Shown: positions 33,563 to 45,976, counted from the first letter of the stretch. The stretch is 64,000 nucleotides of DNA from Linum tenue (GCA_946122785.1 CAMGYJ010000007.1:4170909-4234908), one strand, 5' to 3'. Translations and numbers: made by a program. Notes: a model not told the origin generated them from the sequence alone.

Positions 33563-35477
33563 TTAGGCCTCTTGACGACGAGGAGGCTTGACAGCACCGG
33601 AATCCTGTGTTTCGTTCTTGGTGCTGGATATGCTCTCCGTCAGCTCGATCCCCTTGGTATCGTAAGGGATCAACAGCGTCGCAACCAATGCTATAATAAC
33701 TATACCGACGAACAGCAGCACAGCTTCCCGCTGCCTGCATCTTTCTGTCAAGCTCACCGCCACAAATGGAGCAGTTATGCCACCGATCCTTCCCATGGAG
33801 CTCGCGATTCCAAACCCGGTTGACCTTACAGATGTCGGGTATAGCTACACCAACAAACATACACACAGAAACAATGGCCACAGGTTGGTTAGGTTAACGA
33901 GACTGTAAAAAAAACTTGAACTGCTGCAGATCATGTTTCACAAGGCTGGGTGGGTGATATTGATGGGAATTAGTTTACCTCTGGAGCCATGACAAAGGCG
34001 ATTGCGAAAGAACCGGTGATGCATATACGAGCACCAAACAGAAGAATCGTGGTAACCATAGAAGACTGATGTGCAACCAATGGCAGCACGAAGATGCTGC
34101 AAACTAACAGCAAACCTGCCATGGAATACTTGCGGCCAATTCTATCAACCAAAAGAATGGCTGCAATGGCGCCCGGGCATTCTGTAAAAAATGGATGGAA
34201 AAAAGTTAGTAAAAAAAGAAGCTGTCTTCAAGTTTATGCCTTACTCACATGGTGGTTTATTTTACCTGCTAGAGTGGCGATGAAAACGTTCTTGTAATCT
34301 ATACCAGCACTAGAGCCTCCTGATTTCGGCACACTTGAATGGCACAGATTGCTGCGGTTCAGCTGAGTGGTAAGCAGAACAAGGCCATAGTAGGAAAACG
34401 CGTTCCCAAAGAATATGATCCATAATAGCACCGTGGAGCGGGCTAGCTGGCGAGAGAGCAGCAGGCGCAGTGTCTTGACGAGTCCCAAGTTGGAATCTTC
34501 CCATGCTGGGGGGACCGAATCAGCAGAATGGACTTGCTCTTGTTGCTCAATTTCATGGTCGGTGAGCAGAATGCCAGGAGGCAGGCTCTTTTTGTTGCAT
34601 CTCGCCACTTTCTCCATGATCTTAAAAGCTTCATCTTTCCTGCCCTTGAGGCATAGGTACCTTGGCGACTCCGGGGTCCAGTAGTAAAACACAAGGAGAA
34701 GGAACGAGGGAGCTGCTGACAGACCGACGAGCCACTTCCATCCTAGTCTCGGCATAACGATCTGAAATTTAAAGCCGTGTTATAATACAACTAGGCAAAA
34801 GAAGCACCAGGTTGGAACCAATTGTGCGAGACTATTACGCACCCATGCTAATCCAACTTCAAGAATGGCTCCAAGAGTCCAGAACAGATTGAAAGCAACC
34901 ATCCATTGCCCTCTGCTTGGTGCTGGTATGAACTCCAAGAACCAGGTGAAGACCACCGGCACACCTCCCAACCCCATACCAACAACACAACGAGCAACTA
35001 ACAGCACGTAATAGTTCCAAGCAAGTGCGCTGAAGAGCCCGGCTAGAGAGGTCACTATTGCTGTGAACAGAAACCCATTCCTGCACACACCATTTATGAA
35101 CAGTGTGTTTCATTTGAGAGCCTACAACTTTGGCTAGTGGGTAGTTCCATTGATGAAGCCAAACAAGCAAACATAAGAAAAAGAGTAAGGATGTTGATTT
35201 CTGACCTTCTTCCAAATTTGTCAGAGAGGAAACCCCAGAGATAGGAACCAACAAGCATCCCGGCGAAAACCACAACGGTTAGAACAGTCTCCTGATCAGG
35301 GCTGAGATTCCACTCGGACTTCACAGCTGGGCCAATGAACGACAGAATCATCATCTCCATTGCCTCTGAAACCCATCCCATCCCAGCATAAAAGCACATT
35401 AGGGTTTGGAAGAGTCCAAACCCCATTGACATGATCGCTCCATCCACACTGTAACCTCCTGCCGTTTGGTCAGCCAT
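33563..35477 (-). CDS. OCT7: Organic cation/carnitine transporter 7-like MFS protein
   Basis: Major facilitator superfamily carrier of the plant OCT7/NiaP type, expected to move an organic cation or nicotinate-like solute across a membrane. Five minus-strand exons: 35477-35206, 35080-34843, 34761-34266, 34181-33979, 33844-33563; they give 496 aa, the usual length, with about 12 hydrophobic segments. Signatures: [19 protein letters not shown] in TM1, the loop 2-3 motif [56 protein letters not shown], the second-half motif VDRIGRKYS, and [16 protein letters not shown] near the C-terminus. I chose ATG 35477 because it aligns with family N-termini. A second in-frame ATG (35662) joined by a 125-bp intron would add 20 residues, but it lies at the TATA box. 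A truncated duplicate lies at 37875-38090. Confidence 0.94.
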
Positions 35478-35660
35478 CTGCACCACACCACAAACCAGAA
35501 CAGAGGAGAAAGCCAGAGTACAGTGAGTGATAAGAGTTCTTTTTTGTGTTTCTTCTTCTTGGTAAGGAAATGAAAACCAAACCAGAGAGGAGATAGGCTA
35601 ACCAGTGTGTAACGAGGATGAGAAATGGCAGAGGGGGAAGTAAAAGGCGCTTGCTCTACC

Positions 35661-35672
35661 ATATTTATATAT
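35661..35672 (-). promoter_or_regulatory. Probable TATA box of the OCT7-type gene
   Basis: The minus strand reads ATATATAAATAT about 185 bp upstream of the chosen start codon. A transcription start 25-35 bp downstream would fall near 35630-35640, so the overlapping ATG at 35662 would not be in the mRNA, and a short first UTR exon could splice (donor 35602, acceptor before 35477). Confidence 0.55.
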
Positions 35673-35880
35673 GTGGGATGGAGGAAATTGTAGGAAACTA
35701 GGAGGAGGGAGGGAATGAACTCAACGAAGGAAGTTGAAGGAGATAGCCAAATAGGAGTGTTTGTATTTTTCCCCAGAATTCACTCCCAAAAAATATTATA
35801 TTTTTTCCCCAGAATCCCGTGGGGTAAATCACTTTCTTAAACAATAAAAATATCTTCCTACTGGGCCAACTGTACTAAAA

Positions 35881-35883
<3 letters not shown>

Positions 35884-35924
<41 letters not shown>
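35884..35924. repeat. (CT)n microsatellite
   Basis: About 41 bp of CT repeat lie about 210 bp upstream of the probable TATA box of the transporter. Confidence 0.95.
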
Positions 35925-35926
<2 letters not shown>

Positions 35927-37874
35927 AAACAGGGAACCTCACAAAACAGATTTCCGGATAAAAATGTAACAAATATTGGAAACCCGTAAGGCCGTAACTA
36001 CGGTGGAGCTTTTATGGGAAACGAAAGCCCAGCAGCGGGACTTTCCTAACTTGTTGGATTAGGATGAATGATACCCAGAAAGAGTGGAGAGGGCGTATAT
36101 GGAAAGAGACAGAAACCAGAAAGTGGGTATAAATTTCTAGAAATGGGGAGAGAAAGGGAAACGAACCTTGGCCATCTCCGCCAGATTTTCTTCTCTTCTT
36201 TCTCCTTCTTCTTCTTCTTTTGCCCTGTTCCAGTTGAACCAGCAACCCTGCAATGAAAGAAAGCTCCTCCCTTGGGGAAGAAAACCTCAGCAATTTAACG
36301 GTCCAGCCAGCTGCGTGAGGGGTTTGGTCTTGTAGCACTGGAGACAGCAACATTGTTGTTTGTCAGTTTGTTGACTTTTTTATTCTTCTTCGACATGGAT
36401 GGGATCATGGGAGGTGGAAGAAGACAAATTGAAGAGGAGGGTATTATTATTGGTGACGCAATTAAACTAGTCAAACTACCATAATAATAGTAGTATAATA
36501 CTGCTCTGCAACCTTTTCCCATCCTTACGTTCCACCGTTCTATCCTCGCATGAAGAAATGGGCCTCGTAATTGAGACAGAGCATGTGGAATTTTTGTCAA
36601 AAAAGAGAATCATTCATTGCCACCCATAATCGACGACCAACACTGTAGGTCCAAACTAGCAATCAGCACATAGCAAGAAAGAAAGAAAGAAGTCGGCCGC
36701 CACAGTTGACGACCCCCAACTTCCTCCCTCCTCTAATTACGATAAATACTCCAAGTGCAATAATGCAAACATAAACTGAAGGATGGTGACTCGTTAATTT
36801 CTTTAATAACGCATCATCATCATCGTCTCCCTTAGATTCCTAGAAGAAGGAAATGTACAATTGTACAAAGAGATGCTGACAAAGAAAGTCATTGTCAGTC
36901 AAAGTTTGGGTTCCTCACTCACTCGGTCAGTAATACGAAGAACAAGAAGATAAAAGTTAATAAATTGAAAGTCGGAGTGAAATAGAAGATGCAGAAGAAG
37001 TGCGCTAACCGTGTGAATGTGATGATGATGATGATGATGCAAGGGAGGGGATGGAAATCAAAACCGTGCTATGCGACCCAAGCTCTTTCACCGCCCTAGT
37101 AAAGTGTGACTTGGTGACTTGGTGGCAACATTTCTTGTCCTCCACTGCCCTACCACCTCTGACAATAAAGGCTCACCACGAAATGAACTTTATTACTGTG
37201 AAACCTCTGGCTATACAATTAATGGACGAGGCAAGCAATCACCAGTCACCACACTACATTCCGTGGTTGTGAGACAAAACTATAAGAAAGCTCATAAAGA
37301 AGCTTTTTAAATTTGAGTACACCAACTCACTAACTCCACTTTCTTACTTTAGACTATGGAGACTTGATGCTAAACGCCATTGTTGACTGTGGCATGGCCA
37401 GCCAGCCACAAATTGTACTTCACTAAGCACAGAGCAGTGGAAACAGACATCCTGTCAACTTGGACAAACAAACAGCAATCAGATAATGAATAGAAAGTAG
37501 CATCTGGAAAATTAGTGCAGCCCTTACTCTTCACGTATCATCTCTTCTAAGTGGAGCACATGAGTAGGGGTCTGCCACAATAATACCACAGAACCAATCA
37601 TTCCTCAAATTATGAAAGCTGCCATCATAACTACTGGATACCACTTTGCAAGTCTGTTTGGGAGTAGGAAGAGTTTCTCCAGACAAAACTTGATCGATTC
37701 TCATGACAGAAGAAGCGAACTTACTGCATCTTCTTTGCATCTGACAAGCTAATAACTAATGTCTCAAACTGAAACACATAACAGCAATGAATTCTAGAAA
37801 CTAGAGACTGAATTATCCACAAAATCAGGGGGAAACAAGGTGGAATCATAGTGATGCCCTGCCTGAAATTTCGT
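35925..37874. other. Intergenic DNA upstream of OCT7-type gene
   Basis: About 1.95 kb without a supported gene. It holds short GAAA (near 36680) and ATG/GAT (37020-37040) microsatellites. Small ORFs on both strands show no family motif. Part may be decayed sequence belonging to the truncated transporter copy that follows. Confidence 0.45.
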
Positions 37875-38090
37875 TCACTGCTGCGGAAAGGAATTTGAGC
37901 TTGTAGATCGTTTCAGGCGTTCTTCGTGAAGCTTGTCATGTTTTGTACTTGCTATGCTCTCTGTCAATTCACAGCCCTTAGTATCATATGGAATCAACAA
38001 CGTCGCAACTAGTCCTACCGAAACCACACCAACAAACAGCAAAAGCACTTCAAGTTGATGGCATACTTCCATCAACTTTACTGCCACAAA
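37875..38090 (-). pseudogene. Truncated copy of the OCT7-type last exon
   Basis: The minus frame reads LLLFVG, then [20 protein letters not shown] and ASTK before a stop, parallel to [20 protein letters not shown] in the last exon of the neighbouring transporter at 33563-33844. Only about the last 70 codons are recognisable. The upstream part (GRIGG...PFVAV) is lost except for PFVAV just before it. Sequence drift (MEVCHQLEVL versus [10 protein letters not shown]) indicates an old tandem duplication, now decayed. Confidence 0.85.
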
Positions 38091-39100
38091 AGGATTGGAT
38101 TAGTGTATCTTCACCCCCCTCAAGAAACCCAATTTCATGAATGACATCAATTCGTCAGGAGGATCGAAGAAACTAGTTAACATCCTATAGCAACAGTTTC
38201 ATTTACCAAAATGCAGAAATATTGAACGGTCATGATCAATTCTGAGAGACACACCTGGCCAGAGATGATGAGGAATCCAGACGTCTCTCCTTCTTCTACT
38301 TCTCTGGAATGGCATGATGAAGAATCAAGAAAGCGAGCAACGTGTTCAAGGTGAGAAAAACTAGATAAGCTTCACATCAAATCAACCAGTAAGATATGAT
38401 GCCTTCTTCGAACAAGATAAAGAGGTGGGTGCAGCTAATCCCAAATTTAGCATTCCATTCAGCGGGACGTTCTCGACTGCAACACGAAGAACACACCAAA
38501 ACCCTAGCTAATCTCGGCAACTGCGACTCCAATCCTCATTTTCCCGCCGTGTAAAATTGCCAATTTGCGGTTTCCAACCGATTGACGGCCAGCACATTTC
38601 GGCCGCCGCATCATAACTCAACCCTCTCTCTCTCTCCCTACATAGGGAGAATATGGGAGTGGTGCGGCGGGCCATCGCCGGCCAACTGTCCGTTATCGGC
38701 CGGGCCATGTAAGAGATTGGAAGACGTGATTCGTACTATGAGGTTCCGCTACCCATCGCCGCCGGCGCCGTTCAGTAGGCGGGCGGATCAAAGGAATTGA
38801 GCGGCGATGCTATTTGGATCACCTCACCGCCGGCGACTGCAGCCAAGGCAACAGAAAACAGACACACGGGAAATTGAAAATATATATATGGTGGGCCAAT
38901 TTATCCATCTGAAGCCCATTTCTCGCGGGCTGGTCTTTCTTTCCGCCAGCTCCCTGTGATCCACTACAGTTCGTTTATTAGTGGGCCTGGAGATTAAACT
39001 GCATTTGGGTCTGGGCTCCAAAACCTCTCTCAAGACGCAAGAGGACAAAGGCAATGTCCCTCCATGATATTTTAAGCAATAAACAACAACAAATTATGAA
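38091..39100. other. Intergenic DNA
   Basis: About 1 kb, somewhat GC-rich between 38500 and 38830, with open but unrecognised frames on both strands. I cannot support a gene here. Confidence 0.4.
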
Positions 39101-39316
39101 ACCGGGGAGCTTTCTGGAGGCCGTTTTAAAGTCCGATTCGAGTCGGACTGAGTCCAACTGACCGGTTCGATAAGGGTTTAATAACCTTTGGTTTCATAAT
39201 TTTTTTTCGATCAAAATTATGAAACCAAAGGTTATTAAACCCTTATCGAACCGGTCAGTTGGACTCAGTCCGACTCGAGTCGGACTTTAAAACGGCCTCC
39301 AGAAAGCTCCCCCGGT
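39101..39316. repeat. 216-bp near-perfect foldback (about 104-bp arms)
   Basis: The left arm (39101-39204) and right arm (39213-39316) are inverse complements except for about one base change (CCGATTCGAG versus CCGACTCGAG) and a one-base G-run difference. The spacer is only about 8 bp. The outer end is ACCGGGGAGCTTTCTGG and the inner end TTTCATAATTTT. A transcript would form a very long hairpin. No ORF. No TSD was recognised. Confidence 0.93.
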
Positions 39317-39346
39317 CTGACCCCTAAAGAGGGAGAAGAAGAGAGG

Positions 39347-40004
39347 CAGTGGCGGAGGCAGGGCCTTTTGGCCTTGTCCCGGGACAGGGGTATATTTCGA
39401 TGGAACAAAAATACGCCATATATATTTATATTGGTGATGGAACACAACAGGTATAGGTAGTATTACAGTACTTTGTCACTACAACACAACTCATTACTTG
39501 TCCAAAATTGACATAAAATTAATTTATTATACAATAAACGAAATTCCAATTGCAATAAAGAACTAATCGGGTCTCTTTTCTCCTTATGCTTATTCGATCT
39601 TTCCCCAACAACCCTGAAATTGTCTAGCGACAATGGCAATTCAGCTAGTTTTGATCTACCAATTACAACTGCAAGTGTAAAAAGAGCATTTTCAGCTTTG
39701 AGTTATATTAAGAACAAGTTTCCAAGTCGATTTGGCGACCAGTTTGCTAATACTTGTTTAGTAAGATACATTGAAAGAGACTTATATAATAGTGTAGACA
39801 ACAAATGTTTTTGCGCTTCTTTCACTATATGAAATTCCTTCGTAGTTGATCCTAAAAAGTATGATAGTATAATCGGTTATTTTTAATTTATGAATTGATT
39901 ATTTGGAATAATTATTTTTATTAAATAATTCTTTTATTAGATACTTCTATATTTAAGTTATGAAAAGAGGACAGGGGTGGTTTGAAATGCTGCATCCGCC
40001 ACTG
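39347..40004 (+). mobile_element. hAT deletion derivative, 658 bp, with TIRs and 8-bp TSD
   Basis: AAGAGAGG at 39339-39346 and 40005-40012 is an exact 8-bp duplication. The ends are CAGTGGCGGAGGCAG and the inverse CTGCATCCGCCACTG. Inside, one frame keeps the transposase C-terminal dimerisation region. The rest of the transposase is absent. It could move only with an enzyme supplied in trans. Confidence 0.95.
39620..39832 (+). pseudogene. hAT transposase dimerisation-domain remnant
   Basis: The frame reads LPITTASVKRAFSALSYIK, then FGDQFANTCLVRYIERDLYN, the hAT C-terminal dimerisation signature of the plant TTF-type zinc-finger transposase group. There is no ATG start, BED/TTF finger or catalytic region. 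Confidence 0.9.
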
Positions 40005-40012
40005 AAGAGAGG

Positions 40013-41222
40013 AAGAGGAACGAAGGAAGAGAAATGGTGGGTGGATCGTGGAGGTTAAATAGATTTATTTTGTGGGAAATAAGTTTTTAATAGATACATG
40101 TAAGATAAATTTTAATTCATTCATTAAATTTTTAATCACTACCTTATTTGTATATATATTTAGAAAACGGCTCAAACCGATCGTATTCTGATCAGACCAT
40201 TAAATCTCAAACCTCTTACTTGACCAGCTCAATGAATTAAACCGGGTTGACAACCTTGACGAAACCCAAAGGAAGGAGAGGGGGGGAAAAAGAAAACAAA
40301 AATGGAGTAATCTAGATAATAAATAAAAGCCGAATGATGAAAACTGTTGCTCTATTTCAAATTTCCTGCAACGAGAGTGATTATAGGAAGGACATTTTGG
40401 TCTTCACAATTGCTTATTTTCTTATTTATTTATTCATAAAAAAGGCATGAACTAGGATTTGAACCTTGGTCCATTTAAAGGCAAGCAAGGATCATAACCA
40501 ATCACACTAAGTATATTTGTTGTATCTATTTAAATTCAAACACACACGAACCTAAATTATGAAAATCATATGACTTTTTTAACGATTAGTTGGCCACTAA
40601 ATCTCCCGTAAGTACTTATTTGGTGTTTTAATACTTTGATTATTTTAGTTGTAGTTTAATACTTAATTTAAATTTCTATCTATTTTATAAATATACAATA
40701 ACCCTAAAATTGCAGCCCAAATATCACTGGTTCGAATATTGCATATCGAATTGCAATATTAAAAAAGTAGAAGCAATATCGACTTCTTAAATTAATATTA
40801 TTTTTCAGAATTACTATGGAGAAATTATATCTTTGTGCAAACTATATGAGACTGGTTCTTTTAATGGTTTAGTCGGGATAACCGCTACATTTTAAACTTC
40901 TTCATAATCTGGCATGATTGGATCCAATGATCATTATGCAAGATTGTGTTTAATAGGGTGGCTCATTTCACCACTTTTTGGTGTGTTAATGAATTTGTAG
41001 GACAATGACAGGTCTACATCTACACTCATCACAATCTACACATCATATAAATGTGAAATGTGAAATGAGAAAAGAGGGATTCCATTTCAAATTTGATGCG
41101 TACAGAGCAATTTTTAGGGGTAAATTTAGAAGATGCCAGTGTGGTCGGTCTGTTGAGCACGAAAGTAAAAATATGTTTCATTTAAACGGGCCCAAACTGT
41201 TATTTGGCCCACTAATCGTGCA
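40013..41222. other. Gene-poor AT-rich intergenic DNA
   Basis: About 1.2 kb with no supported ORF or repeat, apart from low-complexity AT tracts. Confidence 0.5.
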
Positions 41223-41230
41223 CCCATCGC

Positions 41231-42069
41231 CAATGCAGTCAAATTCGGGATTTTGATCGTAAAATCGTAGGATTTTAGGATTTTACTTAGGGATTCCGAT
41301 CTTGATTTTACTATAAAATCGGTGGACCTTAAAATCGTTTAAAATCGGGACTAAAATCGTAAAATAGTACCGAAATCGGGATTTTGATCGTAAGAGAACA
41401 AAATAGGTGGTTTGAGCCAATTTAAAATAAGTATAACTGTTTCAGCGGAAAGGGCAATGGAATCTTCTCAGATATTTTTCTATTAGAAAAATATTCAAAA
41501 ATAATAAAAATAACCAAATTATGGTTCGGTTAATCTCTTTCCCTTCACCCCATTTAACTTATTGGTAAAACACCTGCCCTAATATTGGAAGTATGTAAGA
41601 ACTAACATCATTATTAACTAATTAATTCATTAATGAATATATTTGTACCAAGCCACTAACATTACTTATTTTATTGGAGTTCAATTATTTTTAGTTTTAA
41701 ATCATACTTAGTAGACGATGTCGAAATATTACTTTGAGTTAAACAACCTAGACATAATATGAAAATAAGAGCCAAACCCATGAACTATATCCCTTCATCA
41801 TGAATTATTTTGAGTTACACATTAAATAACAATTAAAATAGTGATTTTGGAACATTAATCTTGAGAATTATCTTATGGAAAAAAAATCTTCCGAATTATC
41901 ATTTTAAATGCTATGTGTCTTTGTGATATTAATAATTTACCTTATTAATATTCTTATATGCTATGTTCTATATGGTACTTAAAATCCTACGATTTTACGA
42001 TTCGATTATACGATTTTGATTTTACCCCAGTTTTCGATTTTAGGTAAAATCTCGATTTTAACTGCTTTG
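41231..42069. mobile_element. hAT-like non-autonomous element, 839 bp, 8-bp TSD
   Basis: CCCATCGC flanks the element at 41223-41230 and 42070-42077. The ends are CAATGCAGTCAAATTCG and the inverse of CAAAGCAGTTAAAATCG; 20 of the first 24 positions agree. Both subterminal regions carry many GATTTTACGATT/AAATCGTAAAATC motifs in opposite orientation, the usual layout of hAT transposase-binding sites. No ORF. It shares terminal style with the 198-bp element at 1356. Confidence 0.87.
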
Positions 42070-42077
42070 CCCATCGC

Positions 42078-45000
42078 AACCTCTCCAAATCTTCCTATTC
42101 TACTCGCCGGGTCATCTCCTCCACTACAAAATATCTCCTCATGTACTCAAAGTTCTCACTGAAACCTAATATCTACAACTTAAGCGCAGAGGGGGCAACC
42201 GATGGATTGTAGCGACCCCCACTATTTTGATAGCTAATCAAGAAGAGCGCGTTTGTTTAGTTGTATGGTGATTCACTTAATTAACAATTTTTATTCCGTT
42301 GACAGCCTCCTCTCCGCAATTGTATTGTGTTCACGAAGATCTGAAGGCGCAAGTGCAACAGGTCCAGGGGTAAACAATATGTATAAAGCGTTGGCCAAAT
42401 TGAATTGAGTCATTCTACTTGGAATATGAAGATTTTTGCTTAATTGCTTTGGTTCGTGATGCAACTATGTTATGTTTGAAGGTAGACCAACGCAAACAAC
42501 AGCACAGCTCCAGGGCTATTCTGCACATTAGATAGTTGGGGCATTAATTGATAATTATTTGGGATTATTCCTACAAGTACATAATTTGGAACGTGCCTTT
42601 ATATTGCCTTGATTAATAGTTGTTTGAGATTTTTCAAATGAGTGATTTGACATGTTAAACTCTCTTATTTTTGAAAATGGAGTCTTCGAAGTGGAATATG
42701 AAGATTTTGGATTAAGCTTGGTTTCGTAACGCCCTTATGGGTGTTTGTTCTCTAAAATGCAGCTGTCTTTCAAAGTGCCCGTTGCAAATGGCAAGTCAGG
42801 ATACAACGATGGTACCGGTACACGTTTATATCATTAGTAGGTAGCAGATTGTGTCCATTCTACTATATCATTTAGCTAAATACTTAGTTGTTCTTTTCAA
42901 CTAAAAATTATGCTTAAATGCTGTGATTGGCCTCAGAAATGTATGTCTTTGCATTAACTGTTAATGATTGTGAGTTTTGGTTTAATGGTGAAAAGTCCAT
43001 TTATTTAGAAGTCTAAATTGGGCAAACCTATTGGACAATAGGAATGTCATACATTAGTGTCGTGGGAGGTTTGTTTGATGTCTCAGGGTTTTAGATTTTT
43101 AAGAAGGTTGTTTGTTGTGGCAGAGAGTCCCTAAAGCTAGCGAGGTATTCCTATGAAGGCTTTTTCTTTGTTTGACTTTTTCTCGCCTTTTTTCTTATCT
43201 CTTTTTCTATTTTTGGTTTTTGTGTGCTACCTTCAGTTGCTACGTCTTCATTTGTGAGCCATCTATACTTTTCTTATTCAGTGCCTAAAAATCATATATA
43301 CTCGATTGCATAGTAGTTACTAATAGATACATTTATACCAATAGAGAGATTTTAAGTTTTATCAGTTGTTAGTTTTAATATTTACTTACATTGGTTGTTT
43401 ATGTAGTTTTCTTTGTAATATTTCTCATTATACAACTAATTACTATGGCTACGTAGTTGTATAAGTAGGGGTTGGACATGATAGTTCTTAGAAGCATCAA
43501 TACTTGAAGGTTATTATAATGACCAAATTCTAAAGTTATGGTTTGCCTTCAACTTGCTTGGAGCATTTCAATTATGCATCAATTGTTCTCTCCGTGTAGT
43601 TAACTCTCAGACAAATCGAAAATCTTGCTGATATGTGCTTGATTGTAGTTAAATTTAGGGTTCTACTGCATTGTTGCTTTACTCTTTTTTCGTGGTTGAG
43701 TCTGCTTCAAAAAATTTAGTTTGATTTTAGAAAATTTTGCTTCTGCAGTCCTGTCTTGCCACCAACGCGTTCAATAGATGGAGACGGGAGAGGCGAAGGC
43801 TATTTTTGTGTTGTTGTTGCTGGTTTAGGGATCGGTTTGTGAAGAAGAGGGAGAAGAGAGGGGGAAAGGAAAATGTAGGAGAGGGGGATAACTCTTTTCT
43901 CCGACAAAAATGGAGTGAAGAAAGGAATTATGATCAGTAAGAATATGGTTATCTTACATAACGGTCTCTATTATGTTTGAATTGAGCTTGAGAGGCAGTG
44001 ATAAGGACGAGCTGCAACCAATTCATAGTGAGAAGAGAGCTATGAACTGTGATCATGTCTTATTTCAAGTTAGAAGGTAGTTTCAGTATAAGGATTATTT
44101 AATTTGACAAGTTGTTTCGTCCATGATTCTTGGTAGTTTCAGTGCCATTCTAGCCAATGTTTAGTCTGTAATTTTTGAAAATTGATGTGCGAGTAATGAC
44201 TTTCACTTAGCTTCAACTATTATGTGTGTATTTATTGGCATGTGATAGAATTCTCTTTTCCTTTTCATTGAATTCATTTTCATATTCTAATTGTATTATT
44301 TGTACATAGGCAAATCATGCTTGAGATGGCAACTCGCTGATATGGCTGGTGCAAGGAATGAAGCCATCATTAGAATTCAGACCGACAACGGGGAGGGATG
44401 TCCAGGACTAATTCAATGATGATTGATGATGGTATAATAAAAACTGCAGTGTGCATCAGCACCAATTTCTAGGCCTAAGTAAAGGTATTCAACCCAGAAC
44501 TCTGCTTAGCGCTAAAAATTGCCCTCACCCAACCTTGATTCTGTTTGACCCACTTCTGAAGAGTCAAGATATATGACTAATCCTCCCCTTTCGTATTTTC
44601 TTATTGACTCTTTCTGACCCTGTAGGTTGGGGCGGGTTGGGAAGAATTGGATTAGTGGGTTGGTCCTAATCAAGTGGAATCTCAATCCCTTCACTCTCAC
44701 TTGCTTTCTCTCCCATTCCACAAGTGGGTAACATACAGTAATCCGGCCAACGGGTCGGGTAATAAGCTAGTTGATTAAGACAGCCAATTGCATCACCACC
44801 AGGTGAAGGAGCAGCTATCTCACCCAATAAGGAGTTTTTTTTTTTTTTTCCTTGGGGAACTTTTAGTTTTAGATTCGTCTTTGGTGAATTTTATTATTTT
44901 GTTGGTAGGTATCTTGTGATTAGTTTGACTATAAATACATGGTGGTTCGTGACCTCACTTACATTTTAATTTTTTACATATGTATTTCCATCGCTTTTGG

Positions 45001-45105
45001 AGCTCCAACTTGACAATTCTCAAACAAGTTGTTAATGTAATGTTTAGGTGATGAGGTCATGATCAATAATTGCTCTCTCCGGCTTATCCATCACTAAGTC
45101 CACAT
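42078..45105. other. Gene-poor intergenic DNA
   Basis: About 3 kb. Some stretches (42300-42400, 42750-42830, 43740-43940, 44330-44700) are less AT-rich and could be old exons or a noncoding transcript, but no frame shows a known family and no splice structure keeps a long frame. A T run lies near 44826-44840. Confidence 0.4.
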
Positions 45106-45113
45106 TTATTATT

Positions 45114-45968
45114 AGGGGTGTTAGTCGGTGCGGTTTCGGTTTAACCACACCGAAATATCGGTTAACTGCAACCAAAATTGTCCCAAGATCACTAACCGAA
45201 ACCGAAACCGACAGAGACTTCGGTTAACCGAAAACCGCAGGTTATTTGGTTCACTTTCTCGGTTTTCGTTCAGAAACCGACCACCCAAAATCGAATTTCA
45301 ACCACCTTTTTTAATGATTCACCCTCAATTTTGAGTGACCAGCTTTTGTTTCAGCCTCTATAATCACACACCATAAAGTCATCTAAATCAATTGAACATA
45401 AAGCCTAAAGCAACCACACAATTCAACCACAACTCCGCAACATAAAGTCTACATGCCCACAATTCAACCACAAGTCACAATCACAACAAGACACAAATAA
45501 CAAGTTCATTATCTCCAAATCATCAACCTAAATGATCCGAGGATCTCGCTCCAATTCATCTAGCCCATAGTCATCATTTACTCCAAGATCTTCATCTAGC
45601 TCATAGTCATCAACCTAAGGTTCACTCTATCGAGTGCAAAGGGGATTTAGAGAGGGGTGACTTTCGAGTTCTAACTCTTAAAAACATTTGAGACTCTTGA
45701 TGGAGGGTTGTTTGCAATAGGTGAGAATTGGGATGTTTGGAATCGCAACTTTGATTGGTTTTGAATCTTACAACTTTTTCCCTTAGTCAAAGTAAAAAAC
45801 CATGTAGTCACACTAGTAGGCGGTTATCAGTTTTCTTATCGGTTAACCGCTAACCGATTAATCGGTTAGTGGTTCCACTAACCAAAATACTACTAACCGA
45901 AACCGAAATCAATAAGAAAGTAGCGGTTATCGATTAAAACCGATAACCGACTAACCGTTTATCACCCA
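45114..45968. mobile_element. hAT-like MITE, about 855 bp
   Basis: It begins AGGGGTGTTAGTCGGTGCGG and ends with the inverse of TGGGTGATAAACGGTTAGTC. Subterminal regions are packed with CGGTTAACCG, AACCGAAACCGA and AACCGATAACCG motifs in opposite orientations. The flanks TTATTATT (45106-45113) and TAACTATT (45969-45976) match at 6 of 8 positions and may be an aged TSD. No ORF. Confidence 0.7.
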
Positions 45969-45976
45969 TAACTATT

